Below, piece by piece: positions 44,801 through 55,495 of a stretch of DNA of 64,000 nt; position 1 is the first letter of the stretch; each line of letters begins with the position of its first letter. The stretch lies in contig JAPNXP010000016.1 in NCBI GenBank assembly GCA_028753945.1, positions 2,760,001 through 2,824,000 of the forward strand, given 5' to 3'. The position numbers and the translations under genes are program-made. The DNA is from Hexactinellida sp. DTS-2022. Lineage: Eukaryota; Porifera; Hexactinellida. The notes under the pieces are model-generated. The model was not told where the DNA came from and did no database searches. It saw only the letters and a program-made list of their open reading frames with translations.

Positions 44801-47619
44801 AATATAATACAAAAAAATTGAATTAGTATACTTTTAATGAAAAATAGTGGGTTTTTTTTGACCAATTTCACAAAAATGACAATAACATAGAGTAGATTAA
44901 AGAAAAAGCATATTTCGGTTCGATTTAAAACATTGAGTATTGACTCAGGTATATTTTATAATTGACATGTTTCGCGCTAAAAACTAACATAAAAATTTTT
45001 TTTAAATATTTGGCTAGTATGGATTAGGCCTATATTGACATTGTCTAGTTCATAACTAAGGATATATACATAGTAGAACTCTAATATTTTCAGGGATATC
45101 TTAGATATATTAGTACTATCCAAAAACGCAATAAAAACATTAGGTCGTCGGGTGTCAAAATATCAGTACAGAGCACCCTTAACACCAAACTCTTGCCACT
45201 AGCGATCGATAACTGAATACTTACGTTAGAAATATCCAAACGGATTCGAATTCTTATTTCGAATAATTTATCCTGGACTTCAGTATCTTTTGGTGTTATT
45301 CCATGTTCCGGAAGTATAACTTGAGGTGTTACTATTTGTCCGTCAGAAAGTCCGAATAAAAGTATCTCATCGATCTCTGTTTCATTTGTCAGTTGTATAA
45401 ATAGGTTAAAGACACAACCTAGGTCTTTATCCGGGGGACAACTCCAACCCACTCCAGTATCCTCGAGATTAGTTATATCTAAACAAATAATTAAAATATA
45501 AAACCTTGTGTATAGCATTAGTAGAATCCAACTTGGCTACTATTGTTCAATAGAACTTTGTTAGTATTAACACAGAAAAGACGAAATTTCGGTTAATACG
45601 AACACTATTTTAGTTCCTTCAAAGCCTTTCCAATACAAATAAGGTGAACTAATTTTGACTGTCCATTGATTATTTCTATTAATTAATTAACGAAGTTCTA
45701 TTGTAGTTACCAGGGGCTATTTTTTAACAAATGTAAAAATATTAATTATCACTATTTAAATACAAATCATTTGCATAGTTTGCTAGAATTCCACTTGACT
45801 ACTACTGTAGTTGTCCAAGAAATATAACTTAACTTATTAACTAAATTATTTGACGGAAAATACTACAGTTAATTTGTTGTTAATCTAATTATTTTCTGTA
45901 AATTTCCTTGAATGCTGCTAATTTTCAATTTCAACAAAAAACTTTATCCAACAACAACCAAAATATTTGGATAATTCCAAGATTTACACTTTGTAAGCCA
46001 TAAAACCTTCACAAAACCTTAAAAATACAAATCATATTCACCTGTCTCTCCATCCATTAGTATGCCTTTCCCTCCAAAGCACATTACGCTGCTACACACT
46101 CCCGTGTATCCCCGGTCCAGTAACACTGTGTCCCTTGATGTAACTAGATTCGGTAAGCTGATATCATAGAACAGAACTGAAAGCCTAGCTATTCGTTCTC
46201 CTTTCAGTCCATATCTCATGCAGTGAGAGCCCAATGTGCTTACACCCCTCAATATCTGTAGAAATAATGCGATAGTAAATGCTTACTATGGTTAATGCAA
46301 TGTGATGGTAAATCAGGCTCGATAAATTAGGTGGAAATCTTTTTTAAGCCGCCAAATTTTTGCCTTTGGTTGCTTAACTAATCCACCAAAAATTGTGGAT
46401 TATTAGACTTCAGGTAGATTATATTTATTTGTTATTAATTGTAGTGTACTTATTACATAAGTGAATTGTTTGCTTTATAGATATAAACAACAAATTTGTG
46501 GCCAAATAAATATTTTATTATAATACAAAATAAATCACATTAGATAAATGTGAATACTATAACTTTTAAACAACCGTTATTACAGTAAGAATCTATTTTA
46601 AGAAGCATGAATTTATCAATCCAAATAGATAAGTGAATAATTAACTCACTTTATCAATTAAATTAGTTTTCTACTCCAATTAGTTTAATTACAATGCAAT
46701 TCCAATCAAATTTCCTTAGTTGTTATACGTGTATCTATTATACTCTTAGTGATAATTAAATATGCTAGGTATTCATATGGAAATGTTAGTTCCATAAGGA
46801 ACTATAGTATAATCTAACATCATTCATCTAAGCAACTACCAATATTCATTGAAATGTTATTTAATTATAAACTGATTAACCACGGAAATATAATTGATGC
46901 AAATTCAATAAAATTCCTACTAAATTCAATTTCACTAACGGATTTCGAACGAATTTGTGCCAATGAATTTCAAATTGATAATTTAAACATCTTATCATTA
47001 AATTATCTTTAATATTTTGTGCAAATTAAATGGGTTTACTTACGTATGGGCTAACTAACCCCTGCAATATATAAATCCGGTTTTTGTAAAGATGAGTTTT
47101 TATATTAAAAATGACCTTACTAGTGCCCGAAAATTGCATTAGAAAAGGTTGGACCGTTAAATAATTACGTAATTCTATAAATAAATAACTCACAATTATT
47201 CTGTCCGCTGGAAATGGTTGTATATTAACTGTAGCAGTATCCCCATTGATTGTCCAGTTTGCATTTCCTAGGTTAACAACACGTTTTTCATTTCCAATCT
47301 GATAGTATACAATGTATTCCAATGGGTTTATGTTATTCTCAGTTATACAATTCGTGGAAAATTGGTTGAATATTTGGATTTGGATCGAATTGATGAGATA
47401 ATTGAATGAAGAACTTGTCTCGAATTCAAATGAAATTCCTGGGTTTGTTAAATTTACATTCCAGTAATTAACCGAATTTATTAATGGAAATGAATTCGTT
47501 TCGGACGAAGTAATTCTTTCTCCCTGAGTAGTGATGACATTGTCAACTGCCAAAATATTTATTTCCCCATTAAATTGTGGAAAAATCGATAAAATGATAA
47601 GCAAAAGTACAAAACACAT
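41891..47619 (-). CDS. Kinase-less discoidin-receptor-like membrane protein B
   Basis: Exons 47619-47194, 46255-46042, 45478 to about 45184, and 43142-41891; phases 0, 1 and probably 2. The 3' edge of exon 3 is uncertain (GTAAGT at 45224 also fits but breaks phase), giving roughly 728 residues. Signal peptide MCFVLLLIILSIFPQFNG; exon 1 discoidin-like; exon 2 HCMRYGLKGE then GYTGVCSSVMCFGGKG; exon 3 GVGWSC, like the VGW of the DDR DS-like domain; exon 4 starts LPLTEIAVYADDD. A Thr/Asn/Pro stalk repeating TIQTNTNP precedes a membrane span (FMITLLFNSVIVILLLA) and a tail of about 250 residues, the longest of the set. Tail motifs: SYVENP (YxN), AYSSIP and HIYSSI, a PKPEP repeat, and C-terminal SYNVLVHK. 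TATAAAAG at 47663-47670. Extra intron relative to the paralogues. Confidence 0.66.
43160..45180. other. 2-kb intron without recognised content
   Basis: Intron 3 of receptor B. It is less AT-extreme in places, with recurring words (AGAGCTTAGCTCTAAATT, GACTAGCTCTAAAATTC) suggesting a decayed transposable element. I found no long frame, TIR or RNA gene. Confidence 0.4.
45548..45703. repeat. Degenerate P1 element
   Basis: ATAGAACTTTGTTAGTATTA at the left and TTAACGAAGTTCTATTG at the right, with a central TTTAGTTCCTTCAAAGCC. Intron 2 of receptor B. Confidence 0.7.
46260..47190. other. Intron 1 of receptor B
   Basis: Very AT-rich, no repeats or genes recognised. Confidence 0.5.
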
Positions 47620-48283
47620 TTTGAAATTATTATTCAGCTAGAATAATGTGATTATGTCAATGCTTTTATAGAATTAATTCAGGCTAGCTACTACTCTCAT
47701 TCAATTTCAACTTTTGTCATTTTTGGTTAATTAATTGGTTTTAATTAATCTAACACTTTCTCTAATTGAGTAAATGTACAGTAAATAGGTTAGTTAATTG
47801 GACACTATTCTCAAATCACTATGGAAGTATTATCCTCGTGAAAGTTGACCTAACTATAGATGTTACTTTGTTAGTTCCTGCGAAATATATTTTGTAAGGG
47901 GAATTAAACTGATTTCAATACTAAACCAACTGTCTATAATTCAAGGAATGTTTTGAAGAATATTTTAAGATTAATTGCTAATTTGTAAAGTTTTTTTCCG
48001 GTATTATTTATAAGAATAATTTGCTAGTATTTTTCTTGAAAGCCAGTTGTTGAAAATACAAAATACAAAATATAAATTCTAAAATTACAGCTGTGCCGAC
48101 AGCATTTCTTATGCAGGCACTATCTTTCAATAATGGGCCACTATACTATATAGTATAGTCGGCACAGTAATAATTTCAGAAATTAAATACAGATGCTTCT
48201 CAATTAGTAAACAATTAAAATTCAATAAATACGTACATAGGTAACAAATAAGCTAATTTAAAAACACAACACTTAAATAAATA
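47620..48283. other. Intergenic spacer between receptor B and Ig gene 1
   Basis: Holds the receptor B promoter (TATAAAAG at 47663-47670) and an AGCTGTGCCGAC / GTCGGCACAG inverted word pair at about 48088-48166. Otherwise AT-rich. Confidence 0.5.
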
Positions 48284-48892
48284 TTAATTCACAATAACTT
48301 TCATTGGTCCAGTTAGTTCCATTATACTACAATTGTTAGTTCCATTAAGAGCACCTAATACATACAGTCCACTGTTAGACATATTAGCATTGTGTATAGT
48401 TATACTATTCCCTGTACAACCTTCTAGCCTAACTCCGTCTTTGTACCATTGGAATGCAGTAGCATTCCTGAAGCCCGCTGTCAGTGTTAGGGTAGATCCT
48501 ATTCTGTAGGAGCCTCCTGGCGATGAGCTCACTAGGATAGGTTTGGATGTTGTTGTTGGTATTTTTATAGTTTCAGTTCCAATTACATTTCTCTTAATTT
48601 CTACCCACCTTGTCAATACTCTCTCTCGAGTTGCTAAATCTATAATTTCAAGTCTGTAGCATCCGAAATCTCCACTTTTTACTGACGAAAAGAATAAGTT
48701 ACTGTTAGTTTGCTTATTAATGGGTTTGCCATATCTATTGTACCATTGGTAACTAGGGTTATGCGAGTTTACTACAGCAGATAAGTTAACTCTGTTTCCT
48801 ACTGAGCATACTATATCGACTGGCTGTACTATTACAAGTATTCCTATACTGGTGACTGATGAACCGTTATCGGTGAAGAATAGTTGAGACAT
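48284..48892 (-). CDS. Two-domain disulfide-less Ig protein 1
   Basis: Intronless, 202 residues, ATG at 48892 with TATAAATA about 55 bases upstream. No signal peptide or membrane span. Domain 1 (about residues 20-100): VNLSAVVNSHNPSYQWYN and SVKSGDFGCYRLEI, then TRWVEIKR. Domain 2 (about 115-200): LTLTAGFRNATAFQWYKDG and SNSGLYVLGA. The core W and the DxGxY-like strand are present, but the positions of the usual B- and F-strand cysteines hold V/G and L, so the canonical disulfide is missing in both domains, as in cytosolic Ig domains such as those of MALT1 or titin. Role unknown; a cytosolic adaptor or decoy is inference. The pair of W-x-x domains is joined by a Thr-rich linker. Confidence 0.78.
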   Translation of the reverse strand: MSQLFFTDNGSSVTSIGILVIVQPVDIVCSVGNRVNLSAVVNSHNPSYQWYNRYGKPINKQTNSNLFFSSVKSGDFGCYRLEIIDLATRERVLTRWVEIKRNVIGTETIKIPTTTSKPILVSSSPGGSYRIGSTLTLTAGFRNATAFQWYKDGVRLEGCTGNSITIHNANMSNSGLYVLGALNGTNNCSIMELTGPMKVIVN

Positions 48893-50712
48893 TTTGTTGT
48901 ATTTTTAATAAAAATTAAGTTATTGACAATATTTATAATATTTTTATTTATACACGAAGTATAATACTTTGTAGGTAAATTTTAGTACATATTAAGATAA
49001 TTTAATTTGTAACATATTACATATGTTGAAACAAATCTTTTTGAAAATACTTACTAATATTGCATGATTATTTTATAATAGATTGACCCAAGTCAGTAAA
49101 TTACCCTGATGAATACAATTACCTAAATAAAATATTGTAATGTTATTACACAAAATGATGTTATATAAGCATTTTTGGAAAACAGTTGATCGAAATATTT
49201 AGTGCCAAACTGTAATTACGAACTATAAATCCTGTGAAATTTTGACCCTATTAAGCGGAGAAATCTATTAACCGATGTCTCTATTAAGCGGAGTATACGG
49301 CACATTGTTTTAAAGCAATTACTCTATTATTGAACCGGAGTTTCCTAAATAATTTTAAATTTTTGATTCCAAAGTTTCTACCCTAAATCCAGTAGATTAT
49401 CGTTAATAGAAACACGGTTAAGGCGAAATATCGGTTAAAGAGTGCACTGAAACCTCGATTATCCAAACTTCGAATAACCAAAGTATCCGAACACACCTTA
49501 CTGGTCTCAATGTTACTCCAAAAATTAGTTTAGTTTTAAACTATCCGAACTGTAGATTATCCGAACATGATTGCCTGGTCCCAACGAGTTCGGATAACCA
49601 AGGTTGCACTGATATAAAGATTGTTCTTAAACCTCGGAGTTTTAAGGCACTTGCCTTGGAAAAGTACCTTGATTTCCCATAAGACACTTTGCCGAATAAG
49701 TGTATTTTTTGCCGAATACACCATAAAATGTCGTAAAGGTGGTCTTCATCAAGGCAAATTATATGCGTGCCTAGATTTACATTGAGCTCGCACGCACGCG
49801 CTAAAATACCAAATTTGTATTACGTCTGTGAGGCATCTCTCGATTTTCGCGGCCTAGAATAGTTTTCTTTCAAAATAAAGCGCCTGAATGAAACCCTGAT
49901 CTGTCACACATTGGTTAACCCCTCCCTCCTTGGAAGCGTTATGTAACTTTTCAACTTTCAACAGCCAAAGATTTATATCAATTAGTAACTTAATACTATT
50001 CGGATACCAAAATACATATTTAACATAACGAATGCATTTTGGAACATTAACCGGATTTAGATATTCTTTATTTATATTTTTTAGTGTGTTTGGGGGTCTT
50101 TTATGGACGAGTCTCTTATTCGAAATTTTCCTATAATTGTTCCTTACAGACAATTTTTTGGATTACAAAATTACCAAAAACGTGACATAGGGAGGGCGTG
50201 ACTAATTATTTTTAAATTTTGTATTAAATCACTTTGAGCCATTAATTAAGCAAGGTAATTGTGTAGTCATAATTATATTTGAATGGCTGATAAAATGATT
50301 AATATTACATAATATATGTGGGAGTGTTAACATAATTTTACTCCAAATTGACCCCACCTAGTTAAACCTACTCTACATCTTTTAATTTTCTTATAAATAT
50401 TATTCTATACATATACCTATTAAGAAATTAATAAGCAATATTATTTAGTTGTTATCTTAGATATATCAATTAACCCACGTAATCTTAAAGTTTAACTTCC
50501 TATTACGTTAAACCCTTCTTTACATATTGGAATTTCTTGGAAATATTATACTGATGTCGATGTAGTTTTGCTGGCTCATTTTTGGAGAAAATTTTATTTC
50601 TTAAAACTACCTAAAATTATATAACTATTGAAAGTATTACGTTGACATTAATATATCCTGTGTATAAATAGTTAAGAATTTATTAGTTAGACTATAGTAG
50701 GTATAGCAAGAG
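48893..50712. other. Divergent intergenic region, Ig genes 1 and 2
   Basis: Shared upstream region of the two divergent genes, with a TATA box at each edge (48946-48953 reversed; 50663-50670). Between them are a P2 fragment (49220-49300), a P8 element (49445-49611; AAACCTCGATTATCC ... AACCAAGGTTGCACTG) and AT-rich sequence. Confidence 0.6.
50663..50670 (+). promoter_or_regulatory. TATA box of Ig gene 2
   Basis: TATAAATA, 43 bases before the ATG. The equivalent box precedes all five Ig genes at a similar distance (48946-48953, 52715-52722, 53792-53799, 56156-56163). Confidence 0.65.
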
Positions 50713-51222
50713 ATGGAGGCTGATTCTTCAATTGTAATAGAAAATTCTAAATTATTGACTTCTCGGCAGAGAATGAATCCACTCAAACAGAACTCAGATT
50801 CGAATGCAAATACAAATTTGTATTTTGATAATCAAGGAAAAAATGATGAAATTTCGTCTAATGTTGGGAACACAAAATTTTCCCATAAAATAGAACCTAT
50901 TGATAGAGCAGCTAACACGGATATAAGTAGACCAATAGAAATACACGAATACAGCGATTATACGGTGAATCAAAGGCCTATTTTAGTTAGCTCATCTAAG
51001 GGAGGATTCTTCAAACAAGGACAGACAATTAGGATTTCCCCAAACTTCAAGAACGCAGATTGCTATCAGTGGATTAAGAATGGGGTTTCCATAGCCTACT
51101 GTACAGGCCCTATCCTGGAGATATCTAGTGCCAACCTCTACCACACTGGGGACTATGCTCTCATTGCTGCCAACCAGTTTGGTATCGAGATTACTCCACC
51201 TATAAATGTTAGGATAGTTTGA
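50713..51222 (+). CDS. Single-domain disulfide-less Ig protein 2
   Basis: Intronless, 169 residues. The N-terminal 85 residues are Asn/Ser-rich and low complexity, with no signal peptide. One Ig-like domain follows: RPILVSSSKGGFFKQGQ, CYQWIKNGVSIAYCTG, YHTGDYALIAANQFGIEI. It is homologous to domain 2 of the two-domain genes; the stretch RPILVSSS-GG is almost the same in DNA. The F-strand cysteine position is Leu. Divergently paired with Ig gene 1. Function unknown. Confidence 0.75.
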   Translation: MEADSSIVIENSKLLTSRQRMNPLKQNSDSNANTNLYFDNQGKNDEISSNVGNTKFSHKIEPIDRAANTDISRPIEIHEYSDYTVNQRPILVSSSKGGFFKQGQTIRISPNFKNADCYQWIKNGVSIAYCTGPILEISSANLYHTGDYALIAANQFGIEITPPINVRIV

Positions 51223-52074
51223 TTCCAGATATTCAGTGTATTATATATTGTGTGTAGTTGTGTTGTTTGTATTAAATACTTTGTATTATATTCCCCCTCG
51301 ATAATCCGAACGGGAATTCAAAAGATAAAATGATCAAATCAATTAATAATACAATATATTCAACAATTAATATACGTACTAATAGTAGATTATTATGCTA
51401 TACTATAATAATCAGAGTTTGGATTATCGGGTTGTATATTTTCTAGCCTATATAAAGCATGCAAGTGACTCCGGTTAATGCGAATTCCGGATTATATGAG
51501 CATATTTCGACGGTCCACTGGGATTCCTATTAACGTTGATTAATATACTAATGAAATATGAAGTATTTCCTCAAATACCATACAATAGAACCTGCCTAAT
51601 CCTACCTTCTATAATCCAGAATTCAGCAGAACTGACACTTTTTCTTCGTCGGACTATGCATTAGAGCCTGCATAATCCGACAATTTGTAAATCCAAAAAT
51701 TTTCCCTATAGAACTGGTATCGAATTAGACAGGTTGTACTATAGAAGCACAATTCAAACAATTTGGCGGCTATTAATCGAGTAAATAAGGTACTTAAAAT
51801 ATCGTATTTCAGCTCGTGAATTTTATATTTCCCCCACATTGGGGCAATTATTTAACTACAGTACACCCTCACTAATCCGAATAGGAGACCCAAAAATATA
51901 TTTCTAGAATAAAAGTGGGAAAAATCTTAATATAGCTAGCTATATTAGGTTCTTGTTAAATTAATATTCAATTTAATAAGGATATAAAATATACAATATA
52001 GTTTAAGTGAAAAAATTATTAATATTATTACTAAAATCATGTTGATATTATGGAATTGATTATGAGAGTTGAAT
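51223..52074. other. Intergenic with P7, P1 and P6 elements
   Basis: A degenerate P7-like element (51290-51435), a P1-like piece (51455-51545), a P6 element (51588-51745; TAGAACCTGCCTAATCC, ACAGGTTGTACTA) and one end of P7 at 51859 (CAGTACACCCTCACTAATCC). Confidence 0.65.
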
Positions 52075-52671
52075 TTATTTGAATACCTTCACTTTAATTG
52101 GTCCAGTTAGTTCCATTATACTACAATTGTTAGTTCCATTAAGAGCACCTAATACATACAGTCCACTGTTAGACATATTAGCATTGTGTATAGTTATACT
52201 ATTCCCTGTACAACCTTCTAGCCTAACTCCATCCTTGTACCATTGGTATGCAGTAGCATTCCTGAAGCCCGCTGTCAGTGTTAGGGTAGATCCTATTCTG
52301 TAGGAGCCTCCTGGCGATGAGCTCACTAGGATAGGTTTGGATGTTGTTGTTGGTGTTTTTATAGTTTCAGTTCCAATTACATTTCTCTTAATTTCTACCC
52401 ATCTTGTTAATACTCTCTCTCGAGTTGCTAAATCTATAATTTCAAGTCTGTAGCATCCGAAATCTTCGTTTCTTACAGATCTCAAGAATAAATTACTTTT
52501 AGTTTGCATTGGGATACATTTTCCTTCGTTATTATACCATTGAAAGCTTGGGTTATAGCATTTAACTACAGTAGATAAGTTGACACTGTTTCCTAATGAA
52601 CATACTATATCGACTGGCTGTAGAATTATTTGTAGACTGTGCTCATTTGTTGTGCTGTTTGTTTGTGCCAT
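52075..52671 (-). CDS. Two-domain disulfide-less Ig protein 3
   Basis: Intronless, 198 residues, ATG at 52671 and TATAAATA at 52715-52722. Same layout as Ig protein 1: domain 1 VNLSTVVKCYNPSFQWYNN and NEDFGCYRLEI; linker KTPTTTSKPILVSSSPGG; domain 2 FRNATAYQWYKDGVRLEGC and NSGLYVLGALNG. From TRWVEIKR to the end it is almost identical in DNA to Ig gene 1, whereas domain 1 has many substitutions: the same half-conserved, half-diversified pattern seen in the LRR-EGF family. No signal peptide. Confidence 0.78.
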   Translation of the reverse strand: MAQTNSTTNEHSLQIILQPVDIVCSLGNSVNLSTVVKCYNPSFQWYNNEGKCIPMQTKSNLFLRSVRNEDFGCYRLEIIDLATRERVLTRWVEIKRNVIGTETIKTPTTTSKPILVSSSPGGSYRIGSTLTLTAGFRNATAYQWYKDGVRLEGCTGNSITIHNANMSNSGLYVLGALNGTNNCSIMELTGPIKVKVFK

Positions 52672-53832
52672 GATATATTAATAGTTTTGGTTTATGATTT
52701 TACGTGTATTGTATTATTTATAGTTCCATTTGGATTGCAACTGAATTCGATATCATCCTTTGCAAACACTTTAATTAATATTGCACCTCATTGTTAAATA
52801 TAATTTTTGTAGAAATTTTGTATTACTGTTAAATTGAGGAATATATTTTAGGCAACTTAAATTTTATTTTATTTTTGGAATTTTCGACCAATTAAAGTAG
52901 AAAATATATATGTGTAAGCAAATTATGCTTTATACAAGCCAAATTGAAAGCTATGCTATTAATAGAATTAGAATATTCCGAGTCATTTAGTGTAATCTGA
53001 ACCAGAGTGCAAGTTTAAAAAATTTCATGCCACTGCAAGCTCATTCGAACACGAATGATTACCTATCTAAATTAAGCGACAATTAATCATCGATTAATCT
53101 ATAAGGAAACATATAGATAGAGTTCAGCTCAAGAATCTTCATTGTTTCTACTCAAATACGAGCTATCTATTCCTGAATAGATAGGGAAAAGTGGACATTT
53201 TATGTTTGGACAAGTTTGGTTCGGATTATCGAGGTCTCATTTTATAGAGGCCAGTAGAAAATGTATTACTTCACTAATTGGAAGGGAAATCTTTTGAATC
53301 GAAACACCTGTGTTCGGTTTAGCGAGAGTAAACTGTAAAAATTTTATTAATAAGTTTGCATATTTAGATTTAAAGTATGTTTGTTAATATTACTGTAGAT
53401 CTAAACATACTTAACTTGTAATCCAATTGTGACTTAATTATTTTCCTGTAGAATTTCTAAGGAATAATTACATTAATTTATACAGTAGAAAGTAATTAAA
53501 AGTTGAAATTAACATAACTACGTATGCAGTAATGTAATGTAAGGTAATTTTATCTGGTAAAACGTACTTTAATGTCAGATAGGCAATCTTATGATTTATT
53601 GAGATTCTTACCCAATTTGATACAAAGCAATTTTAATTATTTAAAATTAGTAATTAAGTTAATATTTAATAATAGTCCGTAAATTTAATTTTATTATTTT
53701 CTAACCAAATAATATTGAGACACAATCTCCAAAATTTAGGTAATTTTCCTTAAATATTTATTCATAATTAGTAAACCTTCCATTTTACTAGTATAAATAG
53801 ATCAGAATTAAGAACAACAAAACTACATCCAA
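52672..53832. other. Divergent intergenic region, Ig genes 3 and 4
   Basis: TATA boxes at both edges (52715-52722 reversed; 53792-53799). AT-rich between, with no convincing repeat; a TTTGGACAAGTTTGGTTCGG piece at about 53200-53330 may be a decayed P8-type element. Confidence 0.5.
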
Positions 53833-54264
53833 ATGAATTCACCAGACGAAGAAAACATAGAAGCAGATGCACTTCATTGGCATGACGAAGCAATTACCGT
53901 TGGTTCAAATTCCAATGACACACAAACGCAACCAGGAAAGGTCACAACTCAACCCATTTACCCGAGTCACCAGAGTCACAATGAAGTCGGAAATTCCTCA
54001 CAAAACATGAATGAAAGGCCTATTTTAATCAGCTCATCTAAGGGAGGATTCTTCAAACAAGGACAGACAATTACAATTTCCCCAACCTTCAAGAACGCAG
54101 ATTGCTATCAGTGGATTAAGAATGGGGTTTCCATAGCCTACTGTACAGGCCCTATCCTGGAGATATCTAGTGCTAACCTCTACCACACTGGGGACTATGC
54201 TCTCATTGCTGCCAACCAGTTTGGTATCGAGATCACTCCACCTATAAATGTTAGGATAGTTTGA
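53833..54264 (+). CDS. Single-domain disulfide-less Ig protein 4
   Basis: Intronless, 143 residues. The N-terminal 60 residues are acidic then Gln/Ser/Asn-rich and unlike those of Ig protein 2. The Ig domain from RPILISSSKGGFFKQGQ onward is almost identical to it in protein and DNA. No signal peptide or membrane segment. Divergent partner of Ig gene 3. Confidence 0.76.
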   Translation: MNSPDEENIEADALHWHDEAITVGSNSNDTQTQPGKVTTQPIYPSHQSHNEVGNSSQNMNERPILISSSKGGFFKQGQTITISPTFKNADCYQWIKNGVSIAYCTGPILEISSANLYHTGDYALIAANQFGIEITPPINVRIV

Positions 54265-54341
54265 TATTAAGCACATACTTAATACTATATATTTTGTGTA
54301 TTTTTGTATCCCTAAATGAATGATTACTCACTCTTCTTATA

Positions 54342-54523
54342 CAGTCAACTCCGCTTAATAGAGCCACCAATAATAGATTTCTCTGCTTAATGGGGTCAAA
54401 TTTCGCAGGATTTCTAGGACAGTATTACATTTTGGCTTAAAATATTTCGGTTGATAGATTTCTCCGCTTAATCGGGTCAAAGCAACCTGATCCCGAGGTA
54501 ACTCTATTAAGCGGAGTTGATTG
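54342..54523. repeat. P2 element
   Basis: CAGTCAACTCCGCTTAATAG ... TTAAGCGGAGTTGATTG, flanked by TA. Confidence 0.88.
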
Positions 54524-55495
54524 TACCATTTATATTATACTTTACAGGACACCATTTAATAGTAAGACTTACTTATGGTATATATCAGCCAAACTTTTTA
54601 ATATAAAACATGCTTCGTAAAGGTGACTTGTCAATGTTAAAACTACCTTTCAGTGCCTTAAATGTTGACCGATATATTGATGACAATTCATAATGTTATA
54701 CTTACAAGAGCTAACGTGAGTTTGATTCCGATTTTAAAACTTGAATATGTACATAAGATTTTTGTCCTGAAATGTGTTGAAGTATAAGTATGTACGAGCC
54801 CTTCGGTCTCGGTCGCTTTACGGCCTTACTCATCACCATTTCTGCCATGGAAAATGGTAGAAAGGGACGTTATATACATCCCTTAAGTTATAAGATTTCC
54901 ATAGTTTTAACTTGTTTTTCATATACTAAATTTATAAATTCGAAATTCGTTTTCAGCATACTTGTTTACCTATAATACTCGTTGAAAGCTAACTTCTAGG
55001 TTGATTTGAAATTTCATCAACTTGTTTACCTTTTTTTGTAGACAACAACAATAAATATTTAAATTAGAAATTTATAAATATGAAATTCAAAATTAGCATA
55101 CTTGTTTACCTATTGTATCATTTGAAAGTTAGTTTCTATCTCATATAAAAATGCGGTTTATATTCCCCCATCACTTTAATACAATCCGGACAAACAAACA
55201 AACAAACACACACACACAACAATCGAGATTTAATAATTTTCCCAAAGATTAAAACCTTGCTAATATTATGTACACCAGGGGACCGTTAAAATGTTACTCC
55301 TTATTCGGAATTCGTATCAATCGGTGTCATTTGTATTGTAAAGGCTTTGAAGGAGACTGAAATAGTGTTCATAATAACCCTGTTCGTACTAACGAGGTTA
55401 TATTGCATATATTTTAATTTTTATTGGCAGGCAATACATGATGCTTACAAATAGATACAAAACATTTCTAAATATTTATCAAACAGTTATTACAT
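54524..55495. other. Intergenic with repeat K and P1 element
   Basis: A reversed K copy at 54790-55225 (CGAGCCCTTCGGTCTCGGTC, CATCACTTTAATACAATCCG, then (CAAA)n and (CA)n), and a P1 element at about 55251-55404 (CGTACTAACGAGGTTATATTG). No gene. Confidence 0.65.

Noticed and set aside
43160-45180. A hidden gene in the long intron of receptor B
   Set aside because: No open frame of useful length or splice-linked exon chain was found on either strand. Repeated words suggest a decayed repeat.
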